Part shown: in pieces, positions 20,645 through 28,922 of the stretch
How the letters are laid out: every line of letters begins with the position of its first letter
Position numbering within the stretch: the stretch's first letter is position 1
NCBI RefSeq assembly: GCF_000190755.2
Contig: NZ_JH109153.1
Span: 867,872 to 931,871 of the forward strand
Direction of reading: 5' to 3'
From: Methylobacter tundripaludum SV96
GTDB taxonomy: Bacteria; Pseudomonadota; Gammaproteobacteria; Methylococcales; Methylomonadaceae
DNA length: 64,000 nt
The notes under the pieces: generated by a model
Databases searched by the model: none
Told to the model about the DNA's origin: nothing
The model's input: the letters and a program-made list of their open reading frames with translations, nothing else
Translations under genes and position numbers: made by a program

Positions 20645-23020
20645 ATGCAAATTAGTGAAGCCTGGTTAAGAGAATATGTCAATCCAGCAATAACAACAGA
20701 ACAACTGGTCGAGCAATTGACCATGGCGGGCCTTGAGGTCGATTCAGTGACGCCTGCGGCTGCAGTATTCAGCGGCGTTGTCGTCGGTGAAGTCGTCGCC
20801 ATGGAGCAACATCCCGATGCCGACCGACTGAAAGTTTGCCAGGTCGCGGTAGGCGAAGCGGAACCGTTGCAAATCGTCTGCGGCGCCAGCAATGTTCGGG
20901 TCGGACTGAGAATCCCTGCGGCATTGATCGGGGCGGTATTACCGGGCGATTTTAAGATCAAAAAATCCAAACTCCGCGGCGTAGAATCCTACGGCATGTT
21001 GTGCTCTGAAAAAGAGCTAGGGTTGGCTGCCGATGCCAATGGCTTAATGGAACTGGCAGCCGATGCCCCGGTAGGCGTTGATATACGCGACTACCTGTCG
21101 CTCAACGACAACATCATCGAAGTCGACTTGACCCCCAACAGAGCCGATTGCCTCAGCGTTGAAGGCATAGCGCGCGAAGTAGCGGTACTGAACAAAATGG
21201 ACTGGTCGGCCACTCAAGTTGAAAAATCCGCAGTCAGCCATGCCGACACCCTGATCGTCTCCGTCGAGGCTACCGATGCTTGTCCGCGTTATTTGGGCCG
21301 ATTGATTAAAGGCGTAAACCCTAAAGCCGAAACCCCGCTATGGATGCAGGAACGTTTGCGCCGCTCGGGCGTCAGAAGTTTGAGTGCCGTGGTCGATGTC
21401 ACCAATTACGTGCTGATCGAATTAGGTCAACCGCTACACGCCTTCGATGCCGCTAAATTATCCGGCAGTATTAATGTGCGCTATGCAAAAACCGATGAAA
21501 GCATTGTCCTATTAAACGGCCAAACCATTAAGCTGGACAACGAAACACTGGTGATCGCCGACGATAATCAAGCGCTGGCATTGGCCGGCGTAATGGGCGG
21601 CAGCGAATCCGCAGTCAGCGACGACACCCAAGATGTATTTCTGGAATGCGCGTTTTTCATCCCGCAAAGCATCGCCGGTAAAGCCCGAAACTACGGCTTG
21701 CACACCGATTCATCGCACCGTTTTGAACGCGGCGTTGATCCGACTTTGCAAGAACGCGCCATAGAACGCGCGACCCAACTGATTATCGATATTGCTGGCG
21801 GCAGCGTCGGCGCAATTACCGAAGTGACAACGGCATCTACCTTGCCGCAACGCTCTGCGGTATTGCTCAGAAAGCTGCGCCTGGAAAAAACACTGAGCAT
21901 CAACCTTGCCGACGAGCAAGTCGTTGATATTTTTCAACGCCTGGGCATGTCCGTACAAACACAGCCGGATAGCTGGTCGGTGACGCCGCCGGGATGTCGT
22001 TTCGACATTGCCATTGAAGCCGATCTGATCGAAGAAGTCGCGCGTATTGTCGGCTACAACAACCTGCCGAACAGCAGTCTGTTAATGCGCTCGGAACTTG
22101 GCAAAGCTACCGAAGCCGTGCTGGATTTGGATCGCGTTAAAGACTTACTGGTTGACCGGGGCTATCAGGAAGCGATTACCTATAGTTTTGTCGATGAAGA
22201 CATACAACAAGTGGTCGCCCCTGACGATGACGTTATCCGGTTAAAAAATCCGATTTCATCCGACTTATCGGTGATGCGCACGACCCTTTGGTGCGGTTTG
22301 TTGAAGGCCGCCTTGCATAACACCAATCGTCAGCAAAACAGGGTTCGTTTTTTTGAAACCGGCCTGCGTTTTGTCAATAAAGACGATAACATGCAACAGC
22401 AAAAAATGCTGTCCGGCTTGGCCTTGGGTAGCGCCTATTCCGAGCAATGGGGCGTCGCAACCCGCAAAGTTGATTTTTTCGATGTTAAAGCCGACATGCA
22501 AGCCCTGTTTTCGTTGACTGGTGCAGCCGTGCAGTTTGTCCAGGCCAAACATCACGCATTGCATCCCGGACAAACGGCTGAAATATTGTCGCAACAAGGC
22601 GATAAAATCGGTTGGCTGGGTATGTTGCATCCAACGCTGGAAAAACAATTGGGATTTGATACCCAGGTTTTCCTGTTCGAATTGGATCAGGACCTGTTGC
22701 TGAACAAACAAATCCCGAAATTCAAGCCGCTATCAAAGTACCCTTCAGTACGTCGCGATATAGCCTTGATTGTTAAGGAAGAAGTCGCCGTCAGCGAGAT
22801 AATAAATTGTATTAAAGGTTGTGCGGAACAGACTTTACAAGACATAGTGGTTTTTGATATTTATCGTGGAAAAGGCGTCGAAGAAGGCAGTAAAAGCGTA
22901 GCTTTGAGTTTAGTAATACAAGATTTTTCACAAACCCTAACAGATTCTGAAATAGATGCTATATTTAGCGGACTGTTAGAAACATTGACCACAAAAATAA
23001 GTGCAAAGCTGAGGGATTAA
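20645..23020 (+). CDS. pheT: Phenylalanyl-tRNA synthetase beta subunit
   Basis: 791 residues. An N-terminal tRNA-binding/EMAP domain (about 40-150) is followed by B3/B4 editing domains, the B5 domain (about 400-470), a catalytic-like core and a C-terminal FDX-ACB anticodon-binding domain ([12 protein letters not shown]). The start [14 protein letters not shown] is typical. It lies between pheS and ihfA in the classic order, and ihfA starts 2 bases after its stop. Confidence 0.98.
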   Translation: MQISEAWLREYVNPAITTEQLVEQLTMAGLEVDSVTPAAAVFSGVVVGEVVAMEQHPDADRLKVCQVAVGEAEPLQIVCGASNVRVGLRIPAALIGAVLPGDFKIKKSKLRGVESYGMLCSEKELGLAADANGLMELAADAPVGVDIRDYLSLNDNIIEVDLTPNRADCLSVEGIAREVAVLNKMDWSATQVEKSAVSHADTLIVSVEATDACPRYLGRLIKGVNPKAETPLWMQERLRRSGVRSLSAVVDVTNYVLIELGQPLHAFDAAKLSGSINVRYAKTDESIVLLNGQTIKLDNETLVIADDNQALALAGVMGGSESAVSDDTQDVFLECAFFIPQSIAGKARNYGLHTDSSHRFERGVDPTLQERAIERATQLIIDIAGGSVGAITEVTTASTLPQRSAVLLRKLRLEKTLSINLADEQVVDIFQRLGMSVQTQPDSWSVTPPGCRFDIAIEADLIEEVARIVGYNNLPNSSLLMRSELGKATEAVLDLDRVKDLLVDRGYQEAITYSFVDEDIQQVVAPDDDVIRLKNPISSDLSVMRTTLWCGLLKAALHNTNRQQNRVRFFETGLRFVNKDDNMQQQKMLSGLALGSAYSEQWGVATRKVDFFDVKADMQALFSLTGAAVQFVQAKHHALHPGQTAEILSQQGDKIGWLGMLHPTLEKQLGFDTQVFLFELDQDLLLNKQIPKFKPLSKYPSVRRDIALIVKEEVAVSEIINCIKGCAEQTLQDIVVFDIYRGKGVEEGSKSVALSLVIQDFSQTLTDSEIDAIFSGLLETLTTKISAKLRD

Positions 23021-23022
23021 CG

Positions 23023-23319
23023 ATGGCATTAACTAAAGCCGATTTTGCCGAAAGGCTGTTTGACGAGCTTGGCTTAAACAAGCGCGAAGCAAAAGATATG
23101 GTCGAAATGTTTTTTGAGGAAATTAAAGGCTCACTGGAACATGGTGAGCAGGTAAAAATTTCCGGTTTTGGAAAATTCGAGCTGCGCGACAAAAGCAGTC
23201 GCCCCGGCAGAAACCCAAAAACAGGCGAAGAAATCCCCATAACAGCCCGCCGCGTGGTAACATTCAGATCAGGTCAAAAACTAAAAGCCAGAGTGGAAGC
23301 ATATGCTGGAGCCGAGTAA
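23023..23319 (+). CDS. ihfA: Integration host factor alpha subunit
   Basis: DNA-bending HU-family protein, 98 residues, starting [20 protein letters not shown]. It has the beta-arm motif [14 protein letters not shown] carrying the intercalating proline. It forms a heterodimer with IhfB and is used in recombination, replication and transcription; phage integrases commonly need it. It is co-transcribed with pheT and overlaps the next gene by 17 bases. Confidence 0.98.
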   Translation: MALTKADFAERLFDELGLNKREAKDMVEMFFEEIKGSLEHGEQVKISGFGKFELRDKSSRPGRNPKTGEEIPITARRVVTFRSGQKLKARVEAYAGAE

Positions 23320-23656
23320 TAATAATGAGTTGCCGGTCATCCCGGCAAAGCGATATTTCACCATAGGTGAAGTCAGTGAGTTATGCGGCGTAAAGCCTCA
23401 TGTACTTCGCTACTGGGAACAAGAGTTTACAGAACTTAGCCCGGTAAAAAGACGCGGCAACCGTCGTTATTATCAACGCCATGATGTGCTGATGATCCGG
23501 CAAATAAGATCATTACTGTATGAGCAAGGCTACACTATCGGCGGCGCCCGAGCTCATTTGAGCAGTGACGATGCCAAAGAAGATTCGACCCGCACCAAAC
23601 AGTTGATTCATCAAATGGTTAGCGAACTGGAAGAAATTCTGGAGCTGCTAAAGTAG
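23303..23656 (+). CDS. MerR-family transcriptional regulator
   Basis: 117 residues. A winged-helix MerR DNA-binding domain spans residues 15-85 ([21 protein letters not shown] and [21 protein letters not shown]), followed by a short helical tail and no effector Cys. A MerR-type gene directly after ihfA is a common gammaproteobacterial arrangement. The start overlaps ihfA by 17 bases, and GGAAG precedes the ATG. The ligand is unknown. Confidence 0.92.
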   Translation: MLEPSNNNELPVIPAKRYFTIGEVSELCGVKPHVLRYWEQEFTELSPVKRRGNRRYYQRHDVLMIRQIRSLLYEQGYTIGGARAHLSSDDAKEDSTRTKQLIHQMVSELEEILELLK

Positions 23657-23664
23657 ATTTTTTC

Positions 23665-23705
23665 ATTCAATGCGGCGAAATGTAGTATAATTTGCCGCAT
23701 TGAAT
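23665..23705 (+). repeat. 12-bp perfect inverted repeat upstream of tRNA-Pro
   Basis: ATTCAATGCGGC (23665-23676) is complementary to 23694-23705. The loop contains TATAAT, which could be the -10 box of the tRNA-Pro promoter. No T run follows, so it is not a clear terminator. Confidence 0.45.
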
Positions 23706-23760
23706 TATTGGGGATTGTGTTCACAATCCTTTCAGCTTTAAATTCTTTATTTCAAACTGT

Positions 23761-23843
<83 letters not shown>

Positions 23844-23875
23844 TCAAAGAGTTATACCATTATCAACACAAAGAA

Positions 23876-24898
23876 TTATCCCGATGTAGTAAGTTTGTCA
23901 CAACTTGCCTCAAGTCGGAAAGAAGAATTTCCCGCGTACTCTTCAAGATGAGCGCTCGACAAATGAGCATACCGCAAAACCATCGATATATCAGCCCAAC
24001 CACCCAACTCCTTCAATACGTGAAGAGGAGTACCGCTTTGAACATGCCAAGATGCCCAGGTGTGGCGTAGATCATGCCATCTAAAATCATCAATACCTGC
24101 CCTCTTTAACGCCTTGCGAAATGATTTAGTATTACCATCATTAACTACATTACCTTTATACGTAAACACTCGAACATCATGTTTACCAACCTGACTGGCA
24201 ATTACATCAAGAGCATCATCATTCAACGGAACAGCTATTGCTTTACCCGCCTTAGCTTGATCAGCTAGAACCCACGCACACCTACGTTGAATATCAATCT
24301 GCGACCACTGTAAATGAGTTACGTTACTTTCACGTAGACCAGTAGCCAAAGCAAAACGAACCATAAACTTTAAATGCTCGGGAAGCTCTTCAATCAAACG
24401 GACTGACTCATCGCGAGTAATCCAACGAACGCGGCCAGCAGGCTCAGGTAAAAAACGAAACCCCGGAACGGAATCTATCCATTCCCAATCATCTTTAGCC
24501 CTATTCAATATAGCCCGCAAGATTGATAAAAGTCGATTCACAGTTGAATTACTCACACCATCAGCCAATCTTGCATTTTTTATTAAATCAATCTTGAGCT
24601 TGTTAATTTCATCAAGATAAACATCACTTAAATGCTTATCAAGCCAACGCAAATGAACCTTGTCCGTCTCAATGCTTTTTTTATGCCCTTGCTCAGTCAA
24701 CCAACGAATAACAGCATCCTTCCAAAAATAACGGGGTTTAGCACCCAAATACTTTACCCGCCACGCATCAGCTTTCAACCTATCGTGTAATTCTTGAGCC
24801 TCATCCTTTAACTGAGTCCCAGCAGTCTGTTGTATTCGCCGTCCATCTGGAGCGGTGAACTGAATCCACCATGTATCTTTACGCTTGTAGATCGACAT
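23876..24898 (-). CDS. int: Tyrosine-family site-specific integrase
   Basis: 340 residues. The N-terminal arm/core-binding part starts MSIYKRKDTWWIQFTAPDGR. The catalytic domain shows the first Arg in ALATGLRESNVTHLQW, HDLRHTWASWH (H-x-x-R and H/W) and the nucleophile in VLRYAHLSS (Tyr310). It should recombine the tRNA-Pro attachment site. The gene's 3' end is 33 bases from attL and its start overlaps the upstream excisionase-like gene by 91 bases. The 3' end also contains one member of a candidate pair of arm-binding sites (23885-23901). Confidence 0.95.
   Translation of the reverse strand: MSIYKRKDTWWIQFTAPDGRRIQQTAGTQLKDEAQELHDRLKADAWRVKYLGAKPRYFWKDAVIRWLTEQGHKKSIETDKVHLRWLDKHLSDVYLDEINKLKIDLIKNARLADGVSNSTVNRLLSILRAILNRAKDDWEWIDSVPGFRFLPEPAGRVRWITRDESVRLIEELPEHLKFMVRFALATGLRESNVTHLQWSQIDIQRRCAWVLADQAKAGKAIAVPLNDDALDVIASQVGKHDVRVFTYKGNVVNDGNTKSFRKALKRAGIDDFRWHDLRHTWASWHVQSGTPLHVLKELGGWADISMVLRYAHLSSAHLEEYAGNSSFRLEASCDKLTTSG
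23885..23901. promoter_or_regulatory. Candidate left arm-type integrase site
   Basis: The 17-base sequence TGTAGTAAGTTTGTCAC matches 36203-36219 at 16 of 17 bases in the same orientation. The two copies lie just inside the two ends of the prophage. Binding is inference. Confidence 0.35.
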
Positions 24899-25116
24899 TG
24901 AATAGTATCCTTTGGTTGATCATCGACTACCGTCAAGGTGTCATTTACAGAAAGCGGGTAACGGCCAGAAACCCAGTCGGCTAGATGCTCACAGACAAAA
25001 ACCCAACGCTTTCCAGCCTTACGGCCGGGAATCAATCCAAGTTTAGCTTTACGCCTTAAAACTTCAGGATTCATTTTAAGAAAATCCGCTGCTTCATCTA
25101 TGTCAAAAATCTGCAT
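24808..25116 (-). CDS. Excisionase-like helix-turn-helix protein
   Basis: 102 residues. The N-terminal 55 residues form a MerR/AlpA-like winged helix: FDIDEAADFLKMNPEVLRRK followed by a wing GRKAGKRWVFV and DLADWV-type closing helix, the usual form of small phage excisionases. The remaining part is unstructured. The last 30 codons overlap the integrase start, which suggests coupled expression of directionality factor and integrase. It could alternatively be a transcriptional regulator of the integrase. Confidence 0.75.
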   Translation of the reverse strand: MQIFDIDEAADFLKMNPEVLRRKAKLGLIPGRKAGKRWVFVCEHLADWVSGRYPLSVNDTLTVVDDQPKDTIQCRSTSVKIHGGFSSPLQMDGEYNRLLGLS

Positions 25117-25130
25117 CAGTTTAATTCCGT

Positions 25131-25382
25131 TTAAATTAAAAAATGTCTATCTTCACCAATGGCCTGAACGGCCTGTGCATCAGATAGACGTGAAACAGGT
25201 TTAAAAAAATTATCGTGAGCTTTCTTTTTTATAGGCTCATTATTTACCCGTACACTATCAACATAGTTTCTCAGACAGTCCACCGAGCAAAAAACAGATT
25301 CTTTCCAGATCAAAGCGGTTTTAAGCAAAGTCGTACCAGAGCAAGAAGAGCAAGGCACAATAGAAAAGGGATCACTACTCAT
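25131..25382 (-). CDS. Small TRASH/FCS-like zinc-binding protein
   Basis: 83 residues. It has Cys pairs in PCSSCSG (C11, C14) and VFCSVDCLRNYV (C32, C36), the C-x2-C...FCSxxC pattern of MYM/TRASH-type treble-clef zinc domains. The C-terminal half is polar. It shares the Cys layout with the 46-residue protein encoded immediately upstream, whose stop overlaps this start (ATGA). Function unknown; a role in phage DNA metabolism or regulation is only a guess. Confidence 0.7.
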   Translation of the reverse strand: MSSDPFSIVPCSSCSGTTLLKTALIWKESVFCSVDCLRNYVDSVRVNNEPIKKKAHDNFFKPVSRLSDAQAVQAIGEDRHFLI

Positions 25383-25519
25383 TTGACTTTATGCCGAAGA
25401 CCAAAAGCAACACAAGCAATCGAACAATGATAGTTAAGTTCAGGACGCAACAGCAAAATCGACCGCTTGCCACAAACAACACAAACCATTAATGGAAAGT
25501 ACGCATCAACCATTTTCAT
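25379..25519 (-). CDS. 46-residue zinc-finger-like protein between rep and the TRASH-like gene
   Basis: The ATG at 25519 overlaps the rep stop (TAATG), and the TGA overlaps the ATG of the next gene (ATGA), so the frame is locked between two neighbours as in compact phage operons. The product has CVVCGKRS (C13, C16) and YHCSIACVAFG (C32, C36), the same C-x2-C-x15-C-x3-C layout as the following 83-residue protein. An internal ATG two codons later is also possible. Function unknown. Confidence 0.6.
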   Translation of the reverse strand: MKMVDAYFPLMVCVVCGKRSILLLRPELNYHCSIACVAFGLRHKVK

Positions 25520-26817
25520 TACGCAGCCCTACCAATCAAACGCCGTTTTTCCAATCCCTCTTTAATCTGCTCCCGCAAATCATCATCATCCTTCCCCCTG
25601 CTCCTGTAATACGTTTGAATTTCCGGCCATATATGCAAGTTATGTAACTGGCGCATCACATGCCGTACTGTGCAATCATTACGGCGAGCCATGATTGAAA
25701 CCAAGTTGCCAATAACGGAAGTGATGTTTCTAGCGATAGGGTCTACTGCTTCTTTTTTTTTGCGCGAAATTTTCACGCCTTGAGCGGGAACATAGAAATG
25801 AACATCCTGCATAAGAAGCTGCCAAAAGGGATTGAGATAACCACGGGGATCACCGTCAATCATTAGTCGGTTGCGTTCCAGGGCATAGCGCCAGAGGTCA
25901 GTTAAGTGCTCAGCGACTTGGTTAAAGCCCTCAAATTCCAAACCCAAGCCGTGGCCTATTTCACGAATAACGGTATGATGAAGCCTTGCTTCTATCCGGC
26001 GTACTGACTGAGTTGAATCATAAGTCCCAAAAGAATAAACACTCCATTCTTCGTTAAAATAATCAACTTTGTCAGATTTGATCATTTCATAGCTCTTATC
26101 ATAAAGCGCCATTTGTACGGCTATTGGCTTACCGATCAGATAGTTTTTGTCCTGACCTTCCCGGCCATAAGTTGCAACTGCATCCGTAAAGTCTGACAGG
26201 TCAAGGGAGGCTATACCGTCATAGGCCCTAATCGTCCTGGAACTGGTTGAAAATTTTTGTATAAAATCAACAGGCAAATTGAATCCTTGATAATCGCAAG
26301 CCAAATGAACAGCAACACCCTTTGCTTCCGGCTCTTCTAAGAAAATGCGAGATATACCAACGAAGTCACCGTGCAGATAATCCCAAATTTCCGGGACTGT
26401 ACGTTGTGAAATAAAATGCGGCGACAGTTCAATTTTTAAATGTGAGCCTTCCTGATCTATCTTGCCGTACCAGCTACCAAACAGAACAACCAACCCAACA
26501 GCGTTGTTTTGAAGTTTATACCGGTAACCGCCAGTTTTACCCATCCGGCTAAAATGCCAACGGTCATCATTAACCAAGTCGTTTGCGGTTAACCGGATAA
26601 ACTCATCTTTATTTTCCACATGTTGCTCAAGCTTAGTAATGAAAGAAGCTTTGGGTACACCATGAAACAACTGTCTTACGGTATCCACTGAAGCGCCAAC
26701 AATGTTAACGCCCGAAAGATCTATAATTTGATCACCATTAGCAAACAATAAGCCGGACTGATCTTCTTCAGAACCAAGGGAAAGAGATTCAAGGGAAAAG
26801 CGTTGGTTAAATTTCAT
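25519..26817 (-). CDS. Phage rolling-circle replication initiator (Rep_trans/RstA-like)
   Basis: 432 residues. The middle part resembles the replication-initiation factor family (PF02486-type) found in filamentous phages: a conserved core around LIGKPIAVQMALYDKSYEM and VRRIEARLHHTVIREIG. It sits between the Zot gene and the integrase, where Pf phages carry their replication protein. It should nick the double-stranded origin and start rolling-circle synthesis. The catalytic Tyr was not identified with certainty. The inverted-repeat region upstream (26981-27333) is a good candidate for its target. Confidence 0.8.
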   Translation of the reverse strand: MKFNQRFSLESLSLGSEEDQSGLLFANGDQIIDLSGVNIVGASVDTVRQLFHGVPKASFITKLEQHVENKDEFIRLTANDLVNDDRWHFSRMGKTGGYRYKLQNNAVGLVVLFGSWYGKIDQEGSHLKIELSPHFISQRTVPEIWDYLHGDFVGISRIFLEEPEAKGVAVHLACDYQGFNLPVDFIQKFSTSSRTIRAYDGIASLDLSDFTDAVATYGREGQDKNYLIGKPIAVQMALYDKSYEMIKSDKVDYFNEEWSVYSFGTYDSTQSVRRIEARLHHTVIREIGHGLGLEFEGFNQVAEHLTDLWRYALERNRLMIDGDPRGYLNPFWQLLMQDVHFYVPAQGVKISRKKKEAVDPIARNITSVIGNLVSIMARRNDCTVRHVMRQLHNLHIWPEIQTYYRSRGKDDDDLREQIKEGLEKRRLIGRAA

Positions 26818-26822
26818 ATTTT

Positions 26823-26951
26823 TCAGCTCTTATAGGCTTCGTGGTGTATTGTTCTGTTACGTGATACAGGGGCGTAACAGCCTTTTTTGTGGTTCTTTAC
26901 TTCAGCAAGGGGAAGGAAAACTAGATCCCGCGCGTCATGCCGTTCATTCAT
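26823..26951 (-). CDS. Possible 42-residue protein upstream of rep
   Basis: An open frame from ATG 26951, preceded by GAGGG at short spacing, ends 5 bases before the rep start. The product starts MNERHDARDLVFLPLAEVK and ends EAYKS; it is polar and has no motif I recognise. A longer version from a GTG at 27026 would run through the inverted-repeat arm and is less likely. It may be a leader or small phage protein, or not translated at all. Confidence 0.35.
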   Translation of the reverse strand: MNERHDARDLVFLPLAEVKNHKKGCYAPVSRNRTIHHEAYKS

Positions 26952-26980
26952 CAATCCCTCAATCACTCGCTCATTCGGAG

Positions 26981-27191
26981 TTATTAGCGCGGCACCGGGG
27001 GCGGGGCTATACCGTTCCTTCGCCACGGCACCTATTCAAAAATTTTAATGCCCAGGGAACCCGGAAATTTTTTGCAACTCGCTTGTCCCAACCTCAAACA
27101 GGCAAAAAGATTTCACCCTAAACATTAAAATTTTTGGCCGCCGTGAACGCTCAGTCAGATACACCCCCGCCCCCGGTGCCGCGTCTAATAA
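26981..27191. repeat. Nested inverted repeats: candidate phage replication origin/packaging region
   Basis: The outer arms are 26981-27006 and 27165-27191, complementary over 26 bases except for one inserted base, with the GC-rich core GCGGCACCGGGGGCGGGG. Inside them 27037-27050 and 27123-27136 are perfectly complementary over 14 bases (CAAAAATTTTAATG). Direct copies of CCTCAATCACTC flank the outer arms (26958-26969 and 27196-27207). As single-stranded DNA this would fold into one large branched hairpin. It lies in the non-coding gap between zot and rep. Confidence 0.65.
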
Positions 27192-27296
27192 CTAACCTCA
27201 ATCACTCCTTCAATCGGTCAATCTTCATTCACCGCATGACGCGCTGCTTAAACTCACCAGCGACTTTGATAAGTAAAACTATCACCCAAGTTCACC

Positions 27297-27333
27297 GTTA
27301 CTGAACCAGGGCATAATGAGCCAGGTCAGTAAC
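27297..27333. repeat. 8-bp hairpin just downstream of zot
   Basis: GTTACTGA (27297-27304) pairs with TCAGTAAC (27326-27333). The 21-base spacer carries a further CCAGG/CCAGG direct repeat. There is no T run, so it could be part of the origin region or a weak transcript end for zot. Confidence 0.4.
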
Positions 27334-27340
27334 GTTCATA

Positions 27341-28459
27341 TCAGCGAGCAGCAAAATTTCTAGAATCTTCAGGATGACGCGTAACGCCTTCACTCCTTTC
27401 AATTGGAAACGATGTAACCGGATAGCGCTTATCTCCACGCCTCAACAATAGTCCGTACGGTTTACGCTCGACCACATAGCCGAATGCAACAATCTGGGGA
27501 ATGTTCAGCCGTTCAAATACTCTATTGGAGGTATCAATAAATTCTATATGCGCCACCATCTTGTTCTTTTTTTTATCCTCAATCAGTGCAACCAAACGAG
27601 GCCTATACTCAGTTAAATATTTTTCCAAATAATCTGTGTCTGAAGGTGGTGGCGGTTTAGGTTGCGGGGCTGGTTGTGGCGGTGCTGCCTTGGACTGCTC
27701 TTGCTTTTCAGGAGTAGACGGACGAATTTCAGCAGAAGGTGCCGTACTCGCCTTAACTGGCGAACTACGCCCCGATAGGAAGCCGTAGAGATAATACACA
27801 GCGACAACCAGCGCAATTAAAAAAAGCGGAATGTAAAACGTAAAAGCCGCAGACTTAAGAACGTTTGTCCGGTCGTCTTTATGAGCATCTATTGAGCTAA
27901 CGCCTTCAGTATGTGAAGCATACAAACCGAAATTCTTTTTATCATAAGTCCCTTTACCAGACCGCAACTGCACGAATTTACCCGCTTGTTGCTTGTAGGT
28001 TGTCCAGGTATATGCGTCAGGTTGCCCGATAGCATCACGTTTGACAAAACGGATCAGGGTATCAATTCGTCTCTTCCACAGCATATGGCAATCACGGGAA
28101 TCCTGACCCATGCAAATTATGTCTATGCCCCGATGACGATGCTGGGTAACAAATTCAGTTATACCCGGATCAAGAGTCGCCCTGCCAGCCGGAAAGAAAT
28201 CTTGAAGCTCATCGATAATAACCAGAGAATCGTTCGCAACGTGAACTTGAACATCTTTAACCTGCTCTTTCGTCAATTGGCGCAGTAAATTTTGAATTAC
28301 GGGTAATGGCAACCCTGTTACTTCAGAAAACTTTTCATGGTTCAAGCCCTCAATATAGGCATAAACCATTCGACCTTTTTGGAGCGCCGGGATAATTTGA
28401 TTAATGGCCGCTTCGTAGCTTTTACCGGAACCGGCTAGGCCTTCATGGAAGATAATCAT
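27341..28459 (-). CDS. zot: Zot/pI-like filamentous phage assembly ATPase
   Basis: 372 residues. Walker A is EGLAGSGKSYEA (G7-S14), Walker B is LVIIDE (79-84) with DFFPAGR following, and a single TM is at about 205-227 after the cytoplasmic NTPase domain. The Pro/Ala/Gln-rich linker (230-275) leads to a periplasmic domain. This is the layout of pI/Zot proteins, which power extrusion of the filament through the inner membrane and dock on a secretin. The start overlaps the stop of the DUF2523-like gene (ATGA). Toxicity as in Vibrio Zot should not be assumed. Confidence 0.93.
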   Translation of the reverse strand: MIIFHEGLAGSGKSYEAAINQIIPALQKGRMVYAYIEGLNHEKFSEVTGLPLPVIQNLLRQLTKEQVKDVQVHVANDSLVIIDELQDFFPAGRATLDPGITEFVTQHRHRGIDIICMGQDSRDCHMLWKRRIDTLIRFVKRDAIGQPDAYTWTTYKQQAGKFVQLRSGKGTYDKKNFGLYASHTEGVSSIDAHKDDRTNVLKSAAFTFYIPLFLIALVVAVYYLYGFLSGRSSPVKASTAPSAEIRPSTPEKQEQSKAAPPQPAPQPKPPPPSDTDYLEKYLTEYRPRLVALIEDKKKNKMVAHIEFIDTSNRVFERLNIPQIVAFGYVVERKPYGLLLRRGDKRYPVTSFPIERSEGVTRHPEDSRNFAAR

Positions 28460-28914
28460 AATAGGCCTTTAATAATCATAATTGTTTTCACAACGGCCCA
28501 AATGCCCATGCCGCAGACTAATATTTTGAATGCCTCAGGAACCCCACAGCGGTTAACAACATAAATAAGCCCCGGCGAATAAGTTGCTATCGTGTTCCAT
28601 GCCCATTGGAATTTGTCCGCCAGTTCACCCGCATGAGATACCCCACCGAGGCAGTAAGAACAACTTTCAGCCGCCCAATTCAAAACCCACAAAAGTGCCT
28701 CAAATCCCTTCTTTAGTAGCCAAATAGGAACATCAGTAACCCAAAGACGAAGCGAATCAAAAGCATTGGTTATGAAGGTATAAACCGTGTCATAGTAATT
28801 ATCAATGGTGTCTAAGATTGCTGTAAAAAAGCTTTTCACTGATGCAAAAGCGTCAATGAAAAAGAATATAAACTTGTCGTAATAATTCGATATTGTGTCT
28901 ATAAGTGCCTGCAT
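28456..28914 (-). CDS. DUF2523-like minor coat / membrane protein of the phage
   Basis: 152 residues, strongly hydrophobic, with several amphipathic or membrane segments (about 12-30, 62-85, 105-120 and 128-150). Its place between the adsorption protein and Zot is that of the gVI/DUF2523 minor coat protein in Neisseria, Xanthomonas and Pf-type phages. Such proteins close the distal end of the virion together with pIII. It is coupled to zot by a 4-base overlap. The assignment rests on position and hydrophobicity, not on a catalytic motif. Confidence 0.7.
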   Translation of the reverse strand: MQALIDTISNYYDKFIFFFIDAFASVKSFFTAILDTIDNYYDTVYTFITNAFDSLRLWVTDVPIWLLKKGFEALLWVLNWAAESCSYCLGGVSHAGELADKFQWAWNTIATYSPGLIYVVNRCGVPEAFKILVCGMGIWAVVKTIMIIKGLL

Positions 28915-28922
28915 ATAGCCTC

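Noticed and set aside
27341..28459. Zot as an enterotoxin
   Set aside because: The family is the phage assembly ATPase pI; the toxin activity known from Vibrio needs a specific C-terminal peptide that I cannot identify here.
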